A DNA stretch of 64,000 nt, taken from positions 11,860,830 through 11,924,829 of the forward strand of contig JACSVZ010000022.1 in NCBI GenBank assembly GCA_014706295.1, in the 5' to 3' direction. Both the position numbers and the translations under genes were made by a program. The stretch is from Lycocorax pyrrhopterus obiensis (taxonomy: Eukaryota > Chordata > Aves > Passeriformes > Paradisaeidae). Within the stretch, counting starts at the first letter, position 1. Every line of letters begins with the position of its first letter. Below the pieces are notes generated by a model. It worked only from the letters and a program-made list of their open reading frames with translations. It made no database searches and was not told the origin of the DNA. Shown here one piece after another: positions 1-10,511 of this stretch.

Positions 1-1125
1 TCTGACTGAGCAAAACAGACAACTAGTTTCATCCTAGTTTAATAACTCAAAGAAAAAAGCTCAACCCTGATAGCTGTGCCTGACAAAACACAGCTACCTC
101 CCTTATTAGTAATATTGTGTCACTACCAAGTTAAGAAACGGCAGTGAAACACAAGCTGCTCTCCATTTTGAGATCACACACAGCAGTGTGCACACACCGC
201 TAACACTTTCTCTACCTCTCCTTGACTCACTTCCTTTCTGTATCACACTCAATCCTGCCTGCCCACCTGATGTTCCCTGGAGAGGCAGGGAAACAAAAAG
301 GAGAAGAATACACATCCTCTATTCAATCATATTTTCCCATCAAAGATTTCATTTGTTTGGGGTTTTTTAAATTAATCTTTTCTCAGAAAGCACTGACTTC
401 ACACTTTTTGGTTTAGTATGATTTCTTTCCTTCAGAGAGAGTATTATCAATCAGATACCAGGAGGTACCAAAATTCAACACAGGTGGTAGAAAAAGCACA
501 GTTTCAGCTCTGAACAGGTGAAACATTTCACTGGTACTTTCAGGAAGCAATTCTTTTAGGTGGTAATAAGAGGGAACTTCTGGAATTATTTTGAGGTCTG
601 CATGTTTTTAACACTACACCTCTCCAACTGACCAAGCCCCGATGCCACTTTCACCAATAAAACTGATCAAAACCACTTGCCAAGCACTCTGAAGAGATAA
701 AGCATCAAACTCTGCACTTACCAGCATTGCCCCTTGCCTTTAACACACACTGGTAAAGATCAACTAAGTAAAGGTGTGATGACTGAGTAGCTTCAGAACT
801 ACCACTTGATTACCTATGTTCATTGTAGCATAAAGCACCAATTAACAGAAGTAAAACAAGCACCAAGCCCATATTCAGGTAAGCCTGTAATATGCAGTGT
901 CAATGACTGCCATTAATCATAAGAAAAAAAATACCAGTCTGAGAAGAAACAAAGCCACCAAGGGTCATATTCCACACTTAATTACCTCCTCCAGTTTTCA
1001 TTAGCAGAGTCATTCATCCTCATGCTCTGAGAACTCCTCCCGGTCTGCTTGTGCTAGACCCACTCCGAGTACCACAAGGTGACACAGTGACCCTGTTGTG
1101 TGAGGGCACGGAGTGCCAGTCCGCT

Positions 1126-1150
1126 CCATCCCATCCCATCCCATCCCATC
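1126..1150. repeat. (CCATC)5 pentanucleotide microsatellite
   Basis: Five tandem copies of CCATC are read directly, with a degenerate continuation into CCCAG. It is a short simple repeat with no visible gene context. Confidence 0.9.
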
Positions 1151-1977
1151 CCCAGCCTGATCAGGAGCAGGGAGCAGCTGAAGGTGGTGCTCCGTGGGTT
1201 CCCTTATCTCCAGTTTCAGAGTGCCCTCTGTTGGGGACACACATCGCTGGAGATGCTTCTCGCCGAAGAACAGCATGGTACCTGTTTCTGAAGGGACATT
1301 TCCCCACAGGAAAAAAACCTCCCTTCGTGATGTGGAAAAGCTACAATTTTCAGTGTTCAGTAGGAGAAGCCCCAGAAATAGCCTTGCTTAGGTTCCAGTC
1401 TGAGGTGAGGTGAGTTTGGGAGGAAATAACACTGCTCCAGCACTGAGCTGCTGTTTTCCCTTCTCAGATTAGCACATCTATTTAAGCTATATGTTTTTGA
1501 TATATTTATAGAGGCAAAACAAAGCCACTGATATCTTGAACCCAGACAACACCTAATTTGGCATGGCGGTGACATTCTGTTCCCTAAGAAAGCTGCTGGG
1601 TCTGGCAGAGACCCAACCAATTCCTCCAAGAGTTGCAGAGTTTAAACCACTCAACTTGTAATTTCTCTCATCTTTGCCAAGAGCTGCGCTAATATTCCCT
1701 TCTTCTGAAGGCAGGGATGAAGAGCACTGCCCTCCCATGTGATCCACAGACAACTGACACCTTAAAGTTACTCATAGGCAAGCCCATAAGCCTGTTTAGT
1801 AACCAGAACTGGAACCAAAGAGAAGCAGTTCCAGAGCCACAGATAGACTAAAGAGCCACCTACCAAAACTCTGCAAAAGAGTTCAGATGCAGAATTGGTC
1901 CCCATTTGCACAGTTTCATGTATCAGATCCTTATTCTCCTGCACCCTTATCCTTTCTTTTGCAGTTTAAGAGAATCT

Positions 1978-2192
1978 GGACAAGCCAGATTCTTCCCTGT
2001 GAGGGTGGGGAGACTCTGGCACAGGGTGCCCAGAGAAGCTGTGGCTGCCCCATCCCTGGAAGTGTCCAAGGCCAGGCTGGACGGGGCTTGGGGCAGCCTG
2101 GGATAGTGGAAGGTGTCCCTGCTCATGGCAGGGGGGTTGGAATGAGATGAGCTTTAAGGTCCTTTCCAACCCAAACCCTTCAAAGGCTCTGT
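1978..2192 (+). mobile_element. Truncated CR1 LINE 3' end
   Basis: The stretch matches the 3' part of an avian CR1 retrotransposon in the plus orientation: the words for 'cacagggtgcccagagaag', 'ccatccctggaagtgtcc', 'ggaaggtgtccctgc' and 'ttccaacccaaaccc' occur in the family's order and it ends in 'ctctgtgac'. It is 5'-truncated, has no reverse transcriptase left and is dead. It lies just downstream of the BIRC7 3' end, in antisense orientation to that gene. Confidence 0.9.
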
Positions 2193-2403
2193 GACCCACG
2201 TGCTGTCTGGTGAATTCCAAAGGACACTAATGGATGGTGAGAACAGTTGCTTTTCTTACTCATGCCCATGCAGCACTGAAGGACAGATGTGATTTAGAAC
2301 CTGATGTCACTCTAACATCTTAGGACACCACCACAACCCTCCCCCAGCAGGGAAATGTACTAGAATCAGATACTCAGACCTCTAAGTTAGACAAAGGAAA
2401 AAA

Positions 2404-2431
2404 TTTATTCCATGAAAAAGAACAGTTTATT
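2404..2431 (-). terminator. Candidate BIRC7 poly(A) signals
   Basis: Two TTTATT words on the plus strand (2404-2409 and 2426-2431) read AATAAA on the minus strand, about 900 nt beyond the BIRC7 stop. They are the first canonical signals I noticed downstream of the gene. Confidence 0.45.
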
Positions 2432-3321
2432 TTTAAAAACATATTTCCTTTCCCCTTCAGTTAACAAGGGATACTGTAGATGAAACTCACTCTTTTTGGC
2501 TACATGATAGAATATTCCATTTTAAATAAGAATCACCAGTTTAGCCAGCAAAGAGATGTTCTAAAGAGGTTTGTTTCCAGAGCTGTTTTCTAGTAGGATA
2601 GTACCCAACAGCCAGGGAAGAGCTCCATAAGAAGCTTCTAGGAGACCATCCAGTGACCCTGAGCAAAGAGCCTTTCAGCTGGGGAGGTCAGCTGAGAGCA
2701 GAGAGGTTGGAGAGTCAGGCCAGGCTTTTCCACTTAGTTATGCAAATTTGAGTATTACAGAAACATTTCATCAGTTGTTGAAAGTTCAACAAAAAGGAGA
2801 GAAAAAGGTAGACTCTCCCTCCCCTACAACACATTGCTGCTGAGTATTCTAGTCTCAATGGAATGCATTTTGTACAAAATATACTCCCATTTTCAATCAA
2901 ACTTCCTGAAGGAATCCCTAGCAGAATAATCTCTAGACAACTGCTAAGTGAGTGAGAAAGAACCAGAGAGTCTGCTGAAAACAGCCTTTGATTTCAACAC
3001 AGAGAGCAAAGATTCACTTGAGAACACAAAAATGTGGAGAAGGAGAATCTCTGTCAACAACAGCCTCATTTTGGAGGACAAAAGAACCCAGCAGAGTTTT
3101 CCTGGAGTAGTCCTAAAGCAAGATCAGCAAGAGTACATCAAACCAGCAGCTCTTCCTAGAAACACTCTGCATGAGAGGCACATTTAGTGAGTTTTCACAC
3201 TTATGCCAAGCTACCCTGCAAATAAGAATGCTCCAGCATCAAACCCTTTACTTATTTCCTCCCTCTGCTGAGTTATGAATGAGTTGTAGAGACTTATCTT
3301 TCCCCTCAGGTGCATCATGGC
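2404..3321 (-). other. BIRC7: BIRC7 3' untranslated region (candidate extent)
   Basis: This follows the BIRC7 stop codon (3322-3324) on the minus strand. The first clear poly(A) signals are minus-strand AATAAA words at 2426-2431 and 2404-2409. The UTR would be about 900 nt if one of these is used. No open frame of interest lies inside. The true cleavage site is inferred, not seen. Confidence 0.5.
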
Positions 3322-6300
3322 TCAGGACATGAAAGCTCTCACGCTCCCCTGGATGACAGCTCTGCAGATGGGACACAGCCTCAAATTGAGGGCACATTCT
3401 CCACAAGCTACCAGGTGGCCACAGGGAACAAACACAACAGACACATCTTTGTCCATGCACACTTTGCACATCCTCTCCTCTTGCAGGCGGCGGAGCTGCT
3501 CTTCTGTGCTCAGCTGAGGCTCATCTTTACCAAAAAAGAGAAAAAAAAAACAAAAGCCCAAACTGTTAGTGTTGTCACAGCTCCAGAGTGCCAGTTGTGA
3601 CAGCTCAGGAAGTCACACTGCAACTTGCCCATTGTTTCATTCAGAGACTGTGAAGATGGCAAAAGTACCTCTCAGGCAAGTTTCATTTAAGCTGAAAAAC
3701 TACAGCTATTGTAGACTGGCTTATCCACACAAGATTCAGCTTATCTACACATGCTGGACTGAGCAGGGACACAGATCAACAGCATTTACTATGGTACATA
3801 ATTACCCTGATAAACTGGATTTTTTTGTAACAGCTGCTTCACAGGGGCAGCTGAAAAAGGGTTTCTGTGCTCAGGTACCACTCAAACTAGCACACAGACC
3901 CCTTCAAAATTGAAAAAAATGAGTTAGTATAATGACCACTGATACTGTTATTCTAGAACCCCTCCCAACTGTGCTGAAGCTCAGTTCCCCACCACTGCCA
4001 GCCCAGAGCACCTGATTCCTTTTGCTGCACAGATTGCATTTCTTGTCTTGATGTTCCAGCCTCTCTCTGAACAGCACCTGTATAACCAGAAAAGAAAATG
4101 GTGTTAAATGCTACCCCCTTTATCCCTCTCCAGACAGTCCTGTGTGAAAAGATTAAATACCCTGGACCTCAGAAACATTTAGTTAAAAATTTCTTTACTC
4201 AGCCTGGTGTGGCTGATGTTCTCTGTGGTGCTTCGGTAGCTATGTAAGTTCACCTCCCTGCCTATGCCTGTCAGTCCACATCACGTTCTCTCCTCAAAGT
4301 TGGTTTATCTATCACATCAGCTGGTCATTCCAGCTCCTATGCTACTATTTAAGCAAAATTTCAGGTTTATGGAATTTTTTTTCCATGTTAGCTACAGAAA
4401 TGGCAGACCATGCTGTGGAGGCAGGAGCTTTGGAACTGCATTTTCCAGTAAACTTCACTTGGCAAACAGACTTCACAAAACAGATAACACAAGACAGACA
4501 GAAGTTAAGGAAAATATATATTATCTAGACAAGAAGTATGGCTGTTTCTGATCAAGTTATTGATCCAATTTTAAATAGGCTTGGAGTGATCATCCATCCT
4601 AGAAGCTTTGCTTCAGACAACTGCTTCTGTCTGGATCAGATGTGAATCTATGCACAAGCCTCCACATCATGGAGCTGCCAGTTACTGCAGGTCTGAGGGC
4701 AGCAGGAAGCACCGAGGATATCCCCACCACAGCCCAGTGCAGGCAGATACAGCCACTGACATCCCAGTAACCACAGCTTCTCCAGGCTTCTTTAAATCAG
4801 AACCTCATTGCTCAGCCTCCCAAGGAAAGGCAGGCTTGGGGGCATTACCCCTCTTAATTCCAGCCTGGGCAGAGTGAAGGCAGACCCTCAAGACACTCCC
4901 AGCAGTGCTCCAGATGCAGTGAGGAAGAGGTTAAACATCCCCCAGCCCAGGTGTGAGTCAGGCCTACCTTGGCTTCCTCCTGCACTGCTGCTGGCCCCCC
5001 CACCTGACTGCAGCAGGTCTGAGATCAGCTCAGACTCAGACAGGTAGAAAGCCCCAGTCAGCACAAATTTATTCTCTACCAGGTTTGCCACCCAGGTGGG
5101 GTCAAAGCCCATCTGCAGGACATTCTGCACTATGGCACTCTGATCCTCAGAAGGATGAGCCAGCACTTTCCAATCTCTCAGAGGATCTGTAAAGCAGTGA
5201 ACAGATACTTTACCAAAAAGGCAGAGCTTTGGGCAAAAAGCGTACCATTCCTTGAAGGTGTTCTACATAAAATGGCATTAACATATTCAAGAACACGCCT
5301 CAAGCTATCCATATAGCTACATTAACATCCACTTTTTTTACTTCAAATCATAATTCACAAGAAAGTTAAGCAAAACCAATTTCATAAAAGCCCAGACACT
5401 TATTTTGGATGGTTTATTTTACTTTATCAGTGAACATAGTCTCCTGTGTTTGGCATCAGCCCAGAATCCTTATCTTTGTTTCCACATCCCAGAACAGAAG
5501 CCTCCGAACTGCTTTCATGAACACCAAGTGGAACATCCCAATTGAGGCCTCTCCTACCTCAACCAAGCTCAACCATTCATCAGTAACAACAGAAGTAGGA
5601 AATTCAGCTGGAAGTCTCTTCAAAGGCTAAAGTCTTGCTTAAGCTTATGGGAGCCAAATTTCACCTACTTACATTTCTGGGAGCAACTGATAAATGGGAA
5701 TAATCCCCAGGATCAACATTTTCATCAACATCTAGATCCTCCACTGTTCTCTGGTTTCTTATCAAGTGTGTTTAAAATGTTGTAGTGAAAGACTTTACAT
5801 ACAGACATCAACAGCAAGAGCATGCAAAAGCCAAAGGTAAGTTAGGCAAGCACTCAAAACTCACAGGATTCCCAGACTAGCTAAGGGTCTCTGGCCTTAG
5901 ACTAAGAGGTCTCACTAGAACAAGTACCTCTGTTTCTTGAGCTAGAGACCATTTCCTAAAACCAAAGTGAAACAGCTGCTAGAATATCAAAACACCTCAC
6001 AAACACCCTGTCTACAGAGGGCACAGGAGCCAGGGTGGGATGGTGGAACTCAGACTACACCACGTTCACCAGAAGATAAAACACCATTACAGTACTGACC
6101 TCGGGAAGGAGAGGAGTCTTGCTCAGTCTGATCCCAGGAATGTCTCTGAAAATGACACAAAAAGAAGTGTGTTCAAAATATGTTCAAACTCCTCCATCTA
6201 CCAAACCTAATCCACTACACACAAAACATTCATGACTCACTGGAGCCAGCAGGGTGGTAGAAAAGGTTGCCTGAACGCTGCTAACAAATTCTCTCCCCCT

Positions 6301-9300
6301 TGAGTGCAGTAAAAATTCACACCTATGATCAGAAAGGTTTAAATACATTAGTACAGGATCTCCCAAGTGAAGCTAGCAGTAGTAGTGTGGATTTTAGAAG
6401 CAAAGGGTGCTATGGGCAATAAGCAAACTTCTATATATCCATTAAGACAGGGTTTCTCCTGCACACCTCTTGCACAAAGGCTGAGAGTAAGAGGATCATG
6501 ATCCCTCCCCCTTAATTCAGACTTCATTTTGGCCCAGGATGAGCTCAGTTGTAACATGCTTTAGAATAGACCACAGGAACTATGATGAGAGAGCAGTTCA
6601 CAGGAAAAAAACAAGAACTGCTGCAGAAACCCAAGGTTTACAATACATTTCTTCTTGTGCCTCAGAGTAGGAGTAATGAAAGCTCTTCTTTGATGCCAAA
6701 GAAAGTTATTTTAATTGAACTTTTAGATGGTGAACTCCAAGTGAAATTAGAGACTCTCAGGTCTGAACTGTGCCATTCCACCTGAACTTGAACATTTTAT
6801 TTTGCTTTTAAGGTGAAAGGATCTAAATATTTCTATCCTATGAAAGAAAACTATCAGTGTGAAATGCACAACCTATCTTTTGGCCTTGCTATGAGGGGTG
6901 TTTGTTAACCAGGACTGACTTACTCTGGATACCATTTGGCATGTTCCCTCCAAGGATCATCTCCGAAGGACCAGCTCCTCACGCCTCCATCACAGTAAAA
7001 ACACCTCACTACATCTCCTTGTCCTGAAAGGGAGATCAACAGATTACTTGATATCTGAGACACTACGTGCTCTACACTAACCCTGGGTGAGAACCTGGGG
7101 CAAGACTCAGCACAAAACACAGGCTTTGGACAGAAGAGATGAACATGTGACAATTTACCAACACTGTGCACATTGTACAGGGGCAGGAACTCAGTCTGAG
7201 CTCCCAGAGCTGCAGCCGGTTGAGATGATTCCAGAAGGGGGTCACAAGCTAACAGGCAGCATCTATGGGAGCAGCTGAGCTGCCATGCACAACCCCCCCC
7301 ATCCAATCCCCCTGCCTGCATTTAGAGCAGAGCTGTGATTAGTTACACCTGTGAACACACTTTGCTCACTAACCGCAATCTGCCATAGTGCAAATATTTC
7401 CTCTGACTGGTCAATTCAGAGATGAGTATTTCTTCAAACCTATTACTTAACCAGCAAAGCATTCTCAAGGGGAAACAATAACATTATATTGATATTCATA
7501 TACATGTGCTCACAAGAAACATTGTCAATTTTCCTTAAAAAAAAAGTATCTTATTTCTGTATGCCAAATCAAGAGTCCTTAGAGCAACAAGCCACAGTGA
7601 CAGCCAGATGTGCTGACTCCATACAGCTTTCACTCAGATTTGGGGTTTTGAGAAGAAAAGGCTTCAGTGCAAGACAGAGCCTATGCAAAACATGACACAC
7701 CAAGCTCCTCAAGTCCTTTTAGAAGTGCAAGGAATAAATACACTCAATGGATCTTAAAGCACACACTTTTCTGTCAGTAAAGCATCTGTTTAAAACACAT
7801 CACCTTTTCCACTCCTGCTGGCAGGGGAGTTTATTTACTAGTGGACACCTCAGTACCCAAACAGGAGTTAAATGTTGAAACAAATTCTGCACAAGCAGCA
7901 AGTGAAACAGCACAGGCAGAAGGAAGGATGTGGTTTTTAACTACAATACACACATTCACAGGTATTTGTAAGACCAATAACACATAGTGAAACTTTCAAG
8001 TTAACTTTTGAATAAGAGTTAAGGACACTTCCCTAGAGTACCCACCTGTGTAAAAGAACCCTGCTCTAGCCAGTTGCTCTGGATGCATGTGGGAATTTTG
8101 CGGCCAGTTCTCAAACGTAGACAGTCTCATCTCCTCTGTGACCATCTCGGGGTACTCTGGCTCATTGGGCAGGGCTGTCTCCTCACTGACTATTCCCTGC
8201 AAGAGACTCAGGAACTGCCCATCCACAGTGTCAAAGATCTCCTGCAGGGACAGCATCTCCTGGTTCCCAACATCCTCACCGCAGACATATTTACAGGAAG
8301 GGAAGAAATTCAGGTGTTCTATTATGGGGCAATCACCAGGTCTCCAGTCCTTGAGGACACCACCACAGCAGAAACACTGCACTTCATCCCTGGGGCCCAC
8401 GTAGAAAAATCCAGCCTCGACCAGATCCCGGGCAGACACAGGGGCGGTGCGGGGCCACTGCTGGAAAGTCCTCAGTCTCCTCGCCACGCTCCTCATGCTG
8501 GAATCAAAGAGCTGGCAGCGAGCACCCCTGGGCTCGGGCTGCTCTGCTGGTGCTGCATCCCCCATGGCCGTGCTCTGAAAGAGAGGATGGGAGAGCCCAG
8601 AGCAGTCAGCTGCATTCCCAGCACCAGGCAGCACTCACCCCGCGTTATTATTCCTCATCCCCACGCACATTCCGGAAAGCTCCTGGTCTCAACAAAGCTA
8701 AGCTTGTTTCAGAATTGCAGCCCAGCCACAGACCTTGTGTTTCTGTACTTTGCTGTTGAACTTTTGCTGAGCACTCACTGGCATCTGATGGGAAGAGCCC
8801 AGCACTTTCCAAGCTCCTCTGCCAATTTACAGGAAAGATGGAACAGAGAGGGGAGGGCAAAACCTGTGCCGTCTCCCAAGCTGAACCAAGCCAGCTTTTG
8901 GCATCTGATCTGCAAGATAAATCCCCAGCCGTTTTGCTCAGCCCTTAAACTAGCATTTAAAAGGCTCTGCTTTTTTATTCCCCAAACCAGGCATACCATA
9001 AAACAGAGAACAGCCACACCCAAACTAATGTCTCAATCTTCCATTTACAGCCAAACACCAGGCAAAACACCAGTAGATTTTTCATGACCTTGTTGTCATG
9101 ATTATTAAACAGTGAACATCCAGAAACAGCTCTATAAGAGACCCTTTCCAAGCCTAAAATAATTAGGTGCAGTTTCTATGAGGCAGTGTCCTTAAATCAA
9201 GGATTTTCTAGTTTGTCGTTTTCTGCTCTGTGCAAGAGGAAGAGTGAAATGAAAGAAGCTACCAGTGCCTGATTATCCAAGCTCTCATCTCACTTAAGGT

Positions 9301-10304
9301 AACAGCCCTTCCCTGGGTGATTAAGCTGAACTGCAACTCAGCTACTCCATCCAACACTTTCCCTATGGCTGGAAAAGATGCTTGCAAACAGCCTTACAAT
9401 GACACAACTGAGAACCAGGAACAATTTAATTCCTTTGGAGTAAAGTTCCTACAAAATGTAACTAAGTTAAAGGTACAAAATCAGGCTTGCTCAGCCACAT
9501 GCCTCTCACAACAAAAGAAGGAAGAAAAAGTTCATTAGCAACCAGAATTTCATTCTATAATGACAGTGACAGAAACCAGAGTTGGAGGAAAAGGCTCTAA
9601 AAGTCTCTTTCAGAAACTGTGCTTTATTTAATACCATAAAGAAGTTACTCAAGAACTATGCCACTGGTATAAAGAAAAGTCCATACAAAAAGAAAAATCC
9701 AAAGCCATTAGTCACTGATGCCCAGCAGAATTTGCAAGCTAAGCAAACTGAGGAGCAGACAGATTGTTTGCCTTCACAGCAGATTTTGCTCCCAGTGCAC
9801 AGAAGCTTGTTCACCAGGCACAGCTCCTCCATCAGTGCTGCTCCCATCCTGAGCCCTAACAAAACAAAAGCCATAACTCTTAAGCTACAACAAATTCCAG
9901 ATTTCACAGAGATGATGTCCAGCTTGCCTTAGCCTCCTTCTACCTAGAAAGCACTTGAGACCAAGCTTCACAGCTTTTGCTTTGAGGTGCAACATAGGAG
10001 AACAAATATATTTCTCTTTTGCTTATTAAGAAGCCCATTATAGCATACCTGCATATTCATATGCTCAGCAGAAGATTCATTAACTTTGCTAACAAGACAC
10101 TCCAAACCAAATTAAAATTTTAAACAGCTACAACACTACTAAAAACTAATGTTCTTCCACAAGCTGCTACTTACATAGTAATACAAAGCCAAAGCAACAT
10201 TACAGCTCATGCCACCAATTAGCACAATAAAAATAAAACTACTTTTAAAAAAAAACCCAAAACTTTACCTGAAACATGCTAACAAAACTCCAGAAGGCCT
10301 CCAT
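3322..10304 (-). CDS. BIRC7: BIRC7 (livin-like) inhibitor of apoptosis protein: two BIR domains, UBA and RING
   Basis: E3 ubiquitin ligase and caspase/IBM-peptide-binding protein of the IAP family, expected in cytosol. Coding exons on the minus strand: 8046-8565 (or from 8574), 6924-7023, 6241-6322, 6100-6145, 4968-5186, 4012-4077, 3322-3524. All introns are GT-AG and phases agree, giving 411 aa from the Met at 8563-8565. BIR1 is about residues 27-95 (zinc ligands C64, C67, H84, C91). BIR2 is about 146-212 (C181, C184, H201, C208) and keeps the DDPW and KWYP peptide-groove residues. UBA is about 262-310 (MGF at 275-277). The RING is 364-398 (CKVC, CGH, CxxC, CPIC) and the protein ends in FMS. 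The segment after BIR2 and the RING resemble livin more than XIAP, and the neighbour YTHDF1 supports BIRC7. Upstream exon 10269-10304 would add 15 in-frame residues (426 aa). XIAP-like paralogue is the alternative name. Confidence 0.9.
8575..10268 (-). other. BIRC7 intron 1 (if first exon is real)
   Basis: About 1.7 kb of AT-rich sequence without a supportable exon. A second possible donor (GTGAGT on the minus strand near 8638-8633) lies only about 60 nt before the acceptor at 8575. It could define an alternative short-intron 5' UTR exon, but that intron would be near the minimum size. Confidence 0.5.
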
Positions 10305-10396
10305 GAATTAAAACTCTCTTAACACCACAAGCTCCACACAAAAATCTTCTCTCCTCAGAAGCCTCTCCCAAAGCAGAAACACTGCCAAGGCATAAA
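10269..10396 (-). other. BIRC7: Candidate BIRC7 first exon (5' UTR plus possible 12 codons)
   Basis: On the minus strand a good donor (CAG then GTAAAG, exon end 10269) follows a TATA box by about 150 nt. An ATG at 10302-10304 opens 12 codons ([12 protein letters not shown]) that reach the donor in phase 0. The acceptor before exon 8046-8574 (TTTCAG, exon begins 8574) continues in the same frame through S-T-A into the Met at 8563-8565. The ATG at 10304 has a weak context (T at -3, G at +4), while the Met at 8565 has a strong one (G at -3, G at +4). Either start could be used. The 5' end near 10396 is estimated from the TATA position. Confidence 0.6.
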
Positions 10397-10419
10397 CAAC
10401 CCCACCTGCCTCAGAGGCC

Positions 10420-10476
10420 ATTTATAATGCTTAGTTGCCCCCAATTGGTGGGGTTTGGGCTGAAGTTCTCTATTGG
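10420..10476 (-). promoter_or_regulatory. Candidate BIRC7 promoter: TATA box with two CCAAT boxes
   Basis: Read on the minus strand, TATAAAT occupies 10426-10420 and CCAAT boxes lie at 10476-10472 (in TTAGCCAATA) and 10448-10444. Spacing fits a start site near 10396 with CCAAT at roughly -80 and -50. There is no CpG island here, which suggests regulated rather than housekeeping expression. This is sequence inference with no transcript evidence. Confidence 0.55.
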
Positions 10477-10499
10477 CTAACGAGTCCAAATTTCATCTT

Positions 10500-10507
10500 T
10501 ATAAATA
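10500..10507 (+). promoter_or_regulatory. Plus-strand TATAAATA with upstream ATTGG boxes
   Basis: TATAAATA at 10500-10507 is preceded on the plus strand by ATTGG words at 10444 and 10472. It could be a divergent promoter back-to-back with the BIRC7 promoter. No confirmed gene follows, so the call is weak. Confidence 0.25.
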
Positions 10508-10511
10508 GGAG

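Larger units (their letters stand above)
1..2403. other. Intergenic region left of BIRC7
   Basis: No coding exon is supportable on either strand; the open frames are short and have no recognisable domain. The stretch contains a pentanucleotide repeat near 1126-1150, a CR1 LINE fragment near 1978-2192 and an AATAAA at about 655-660 on the plus strand. In human the next gene on this side is NKAIN4, convergent with BIRC7. Its last exon could lie beyond the left edge, but nothing here lets me call it. Confidence 0.6.

Noticed and set aside
8074..9087. 337-codon plus-strand open frame
   Set aside because: It lies antisense over the BIRC7 BIR1 exon and its intron, has no domain, and shares its openness with the coding strand opposite.
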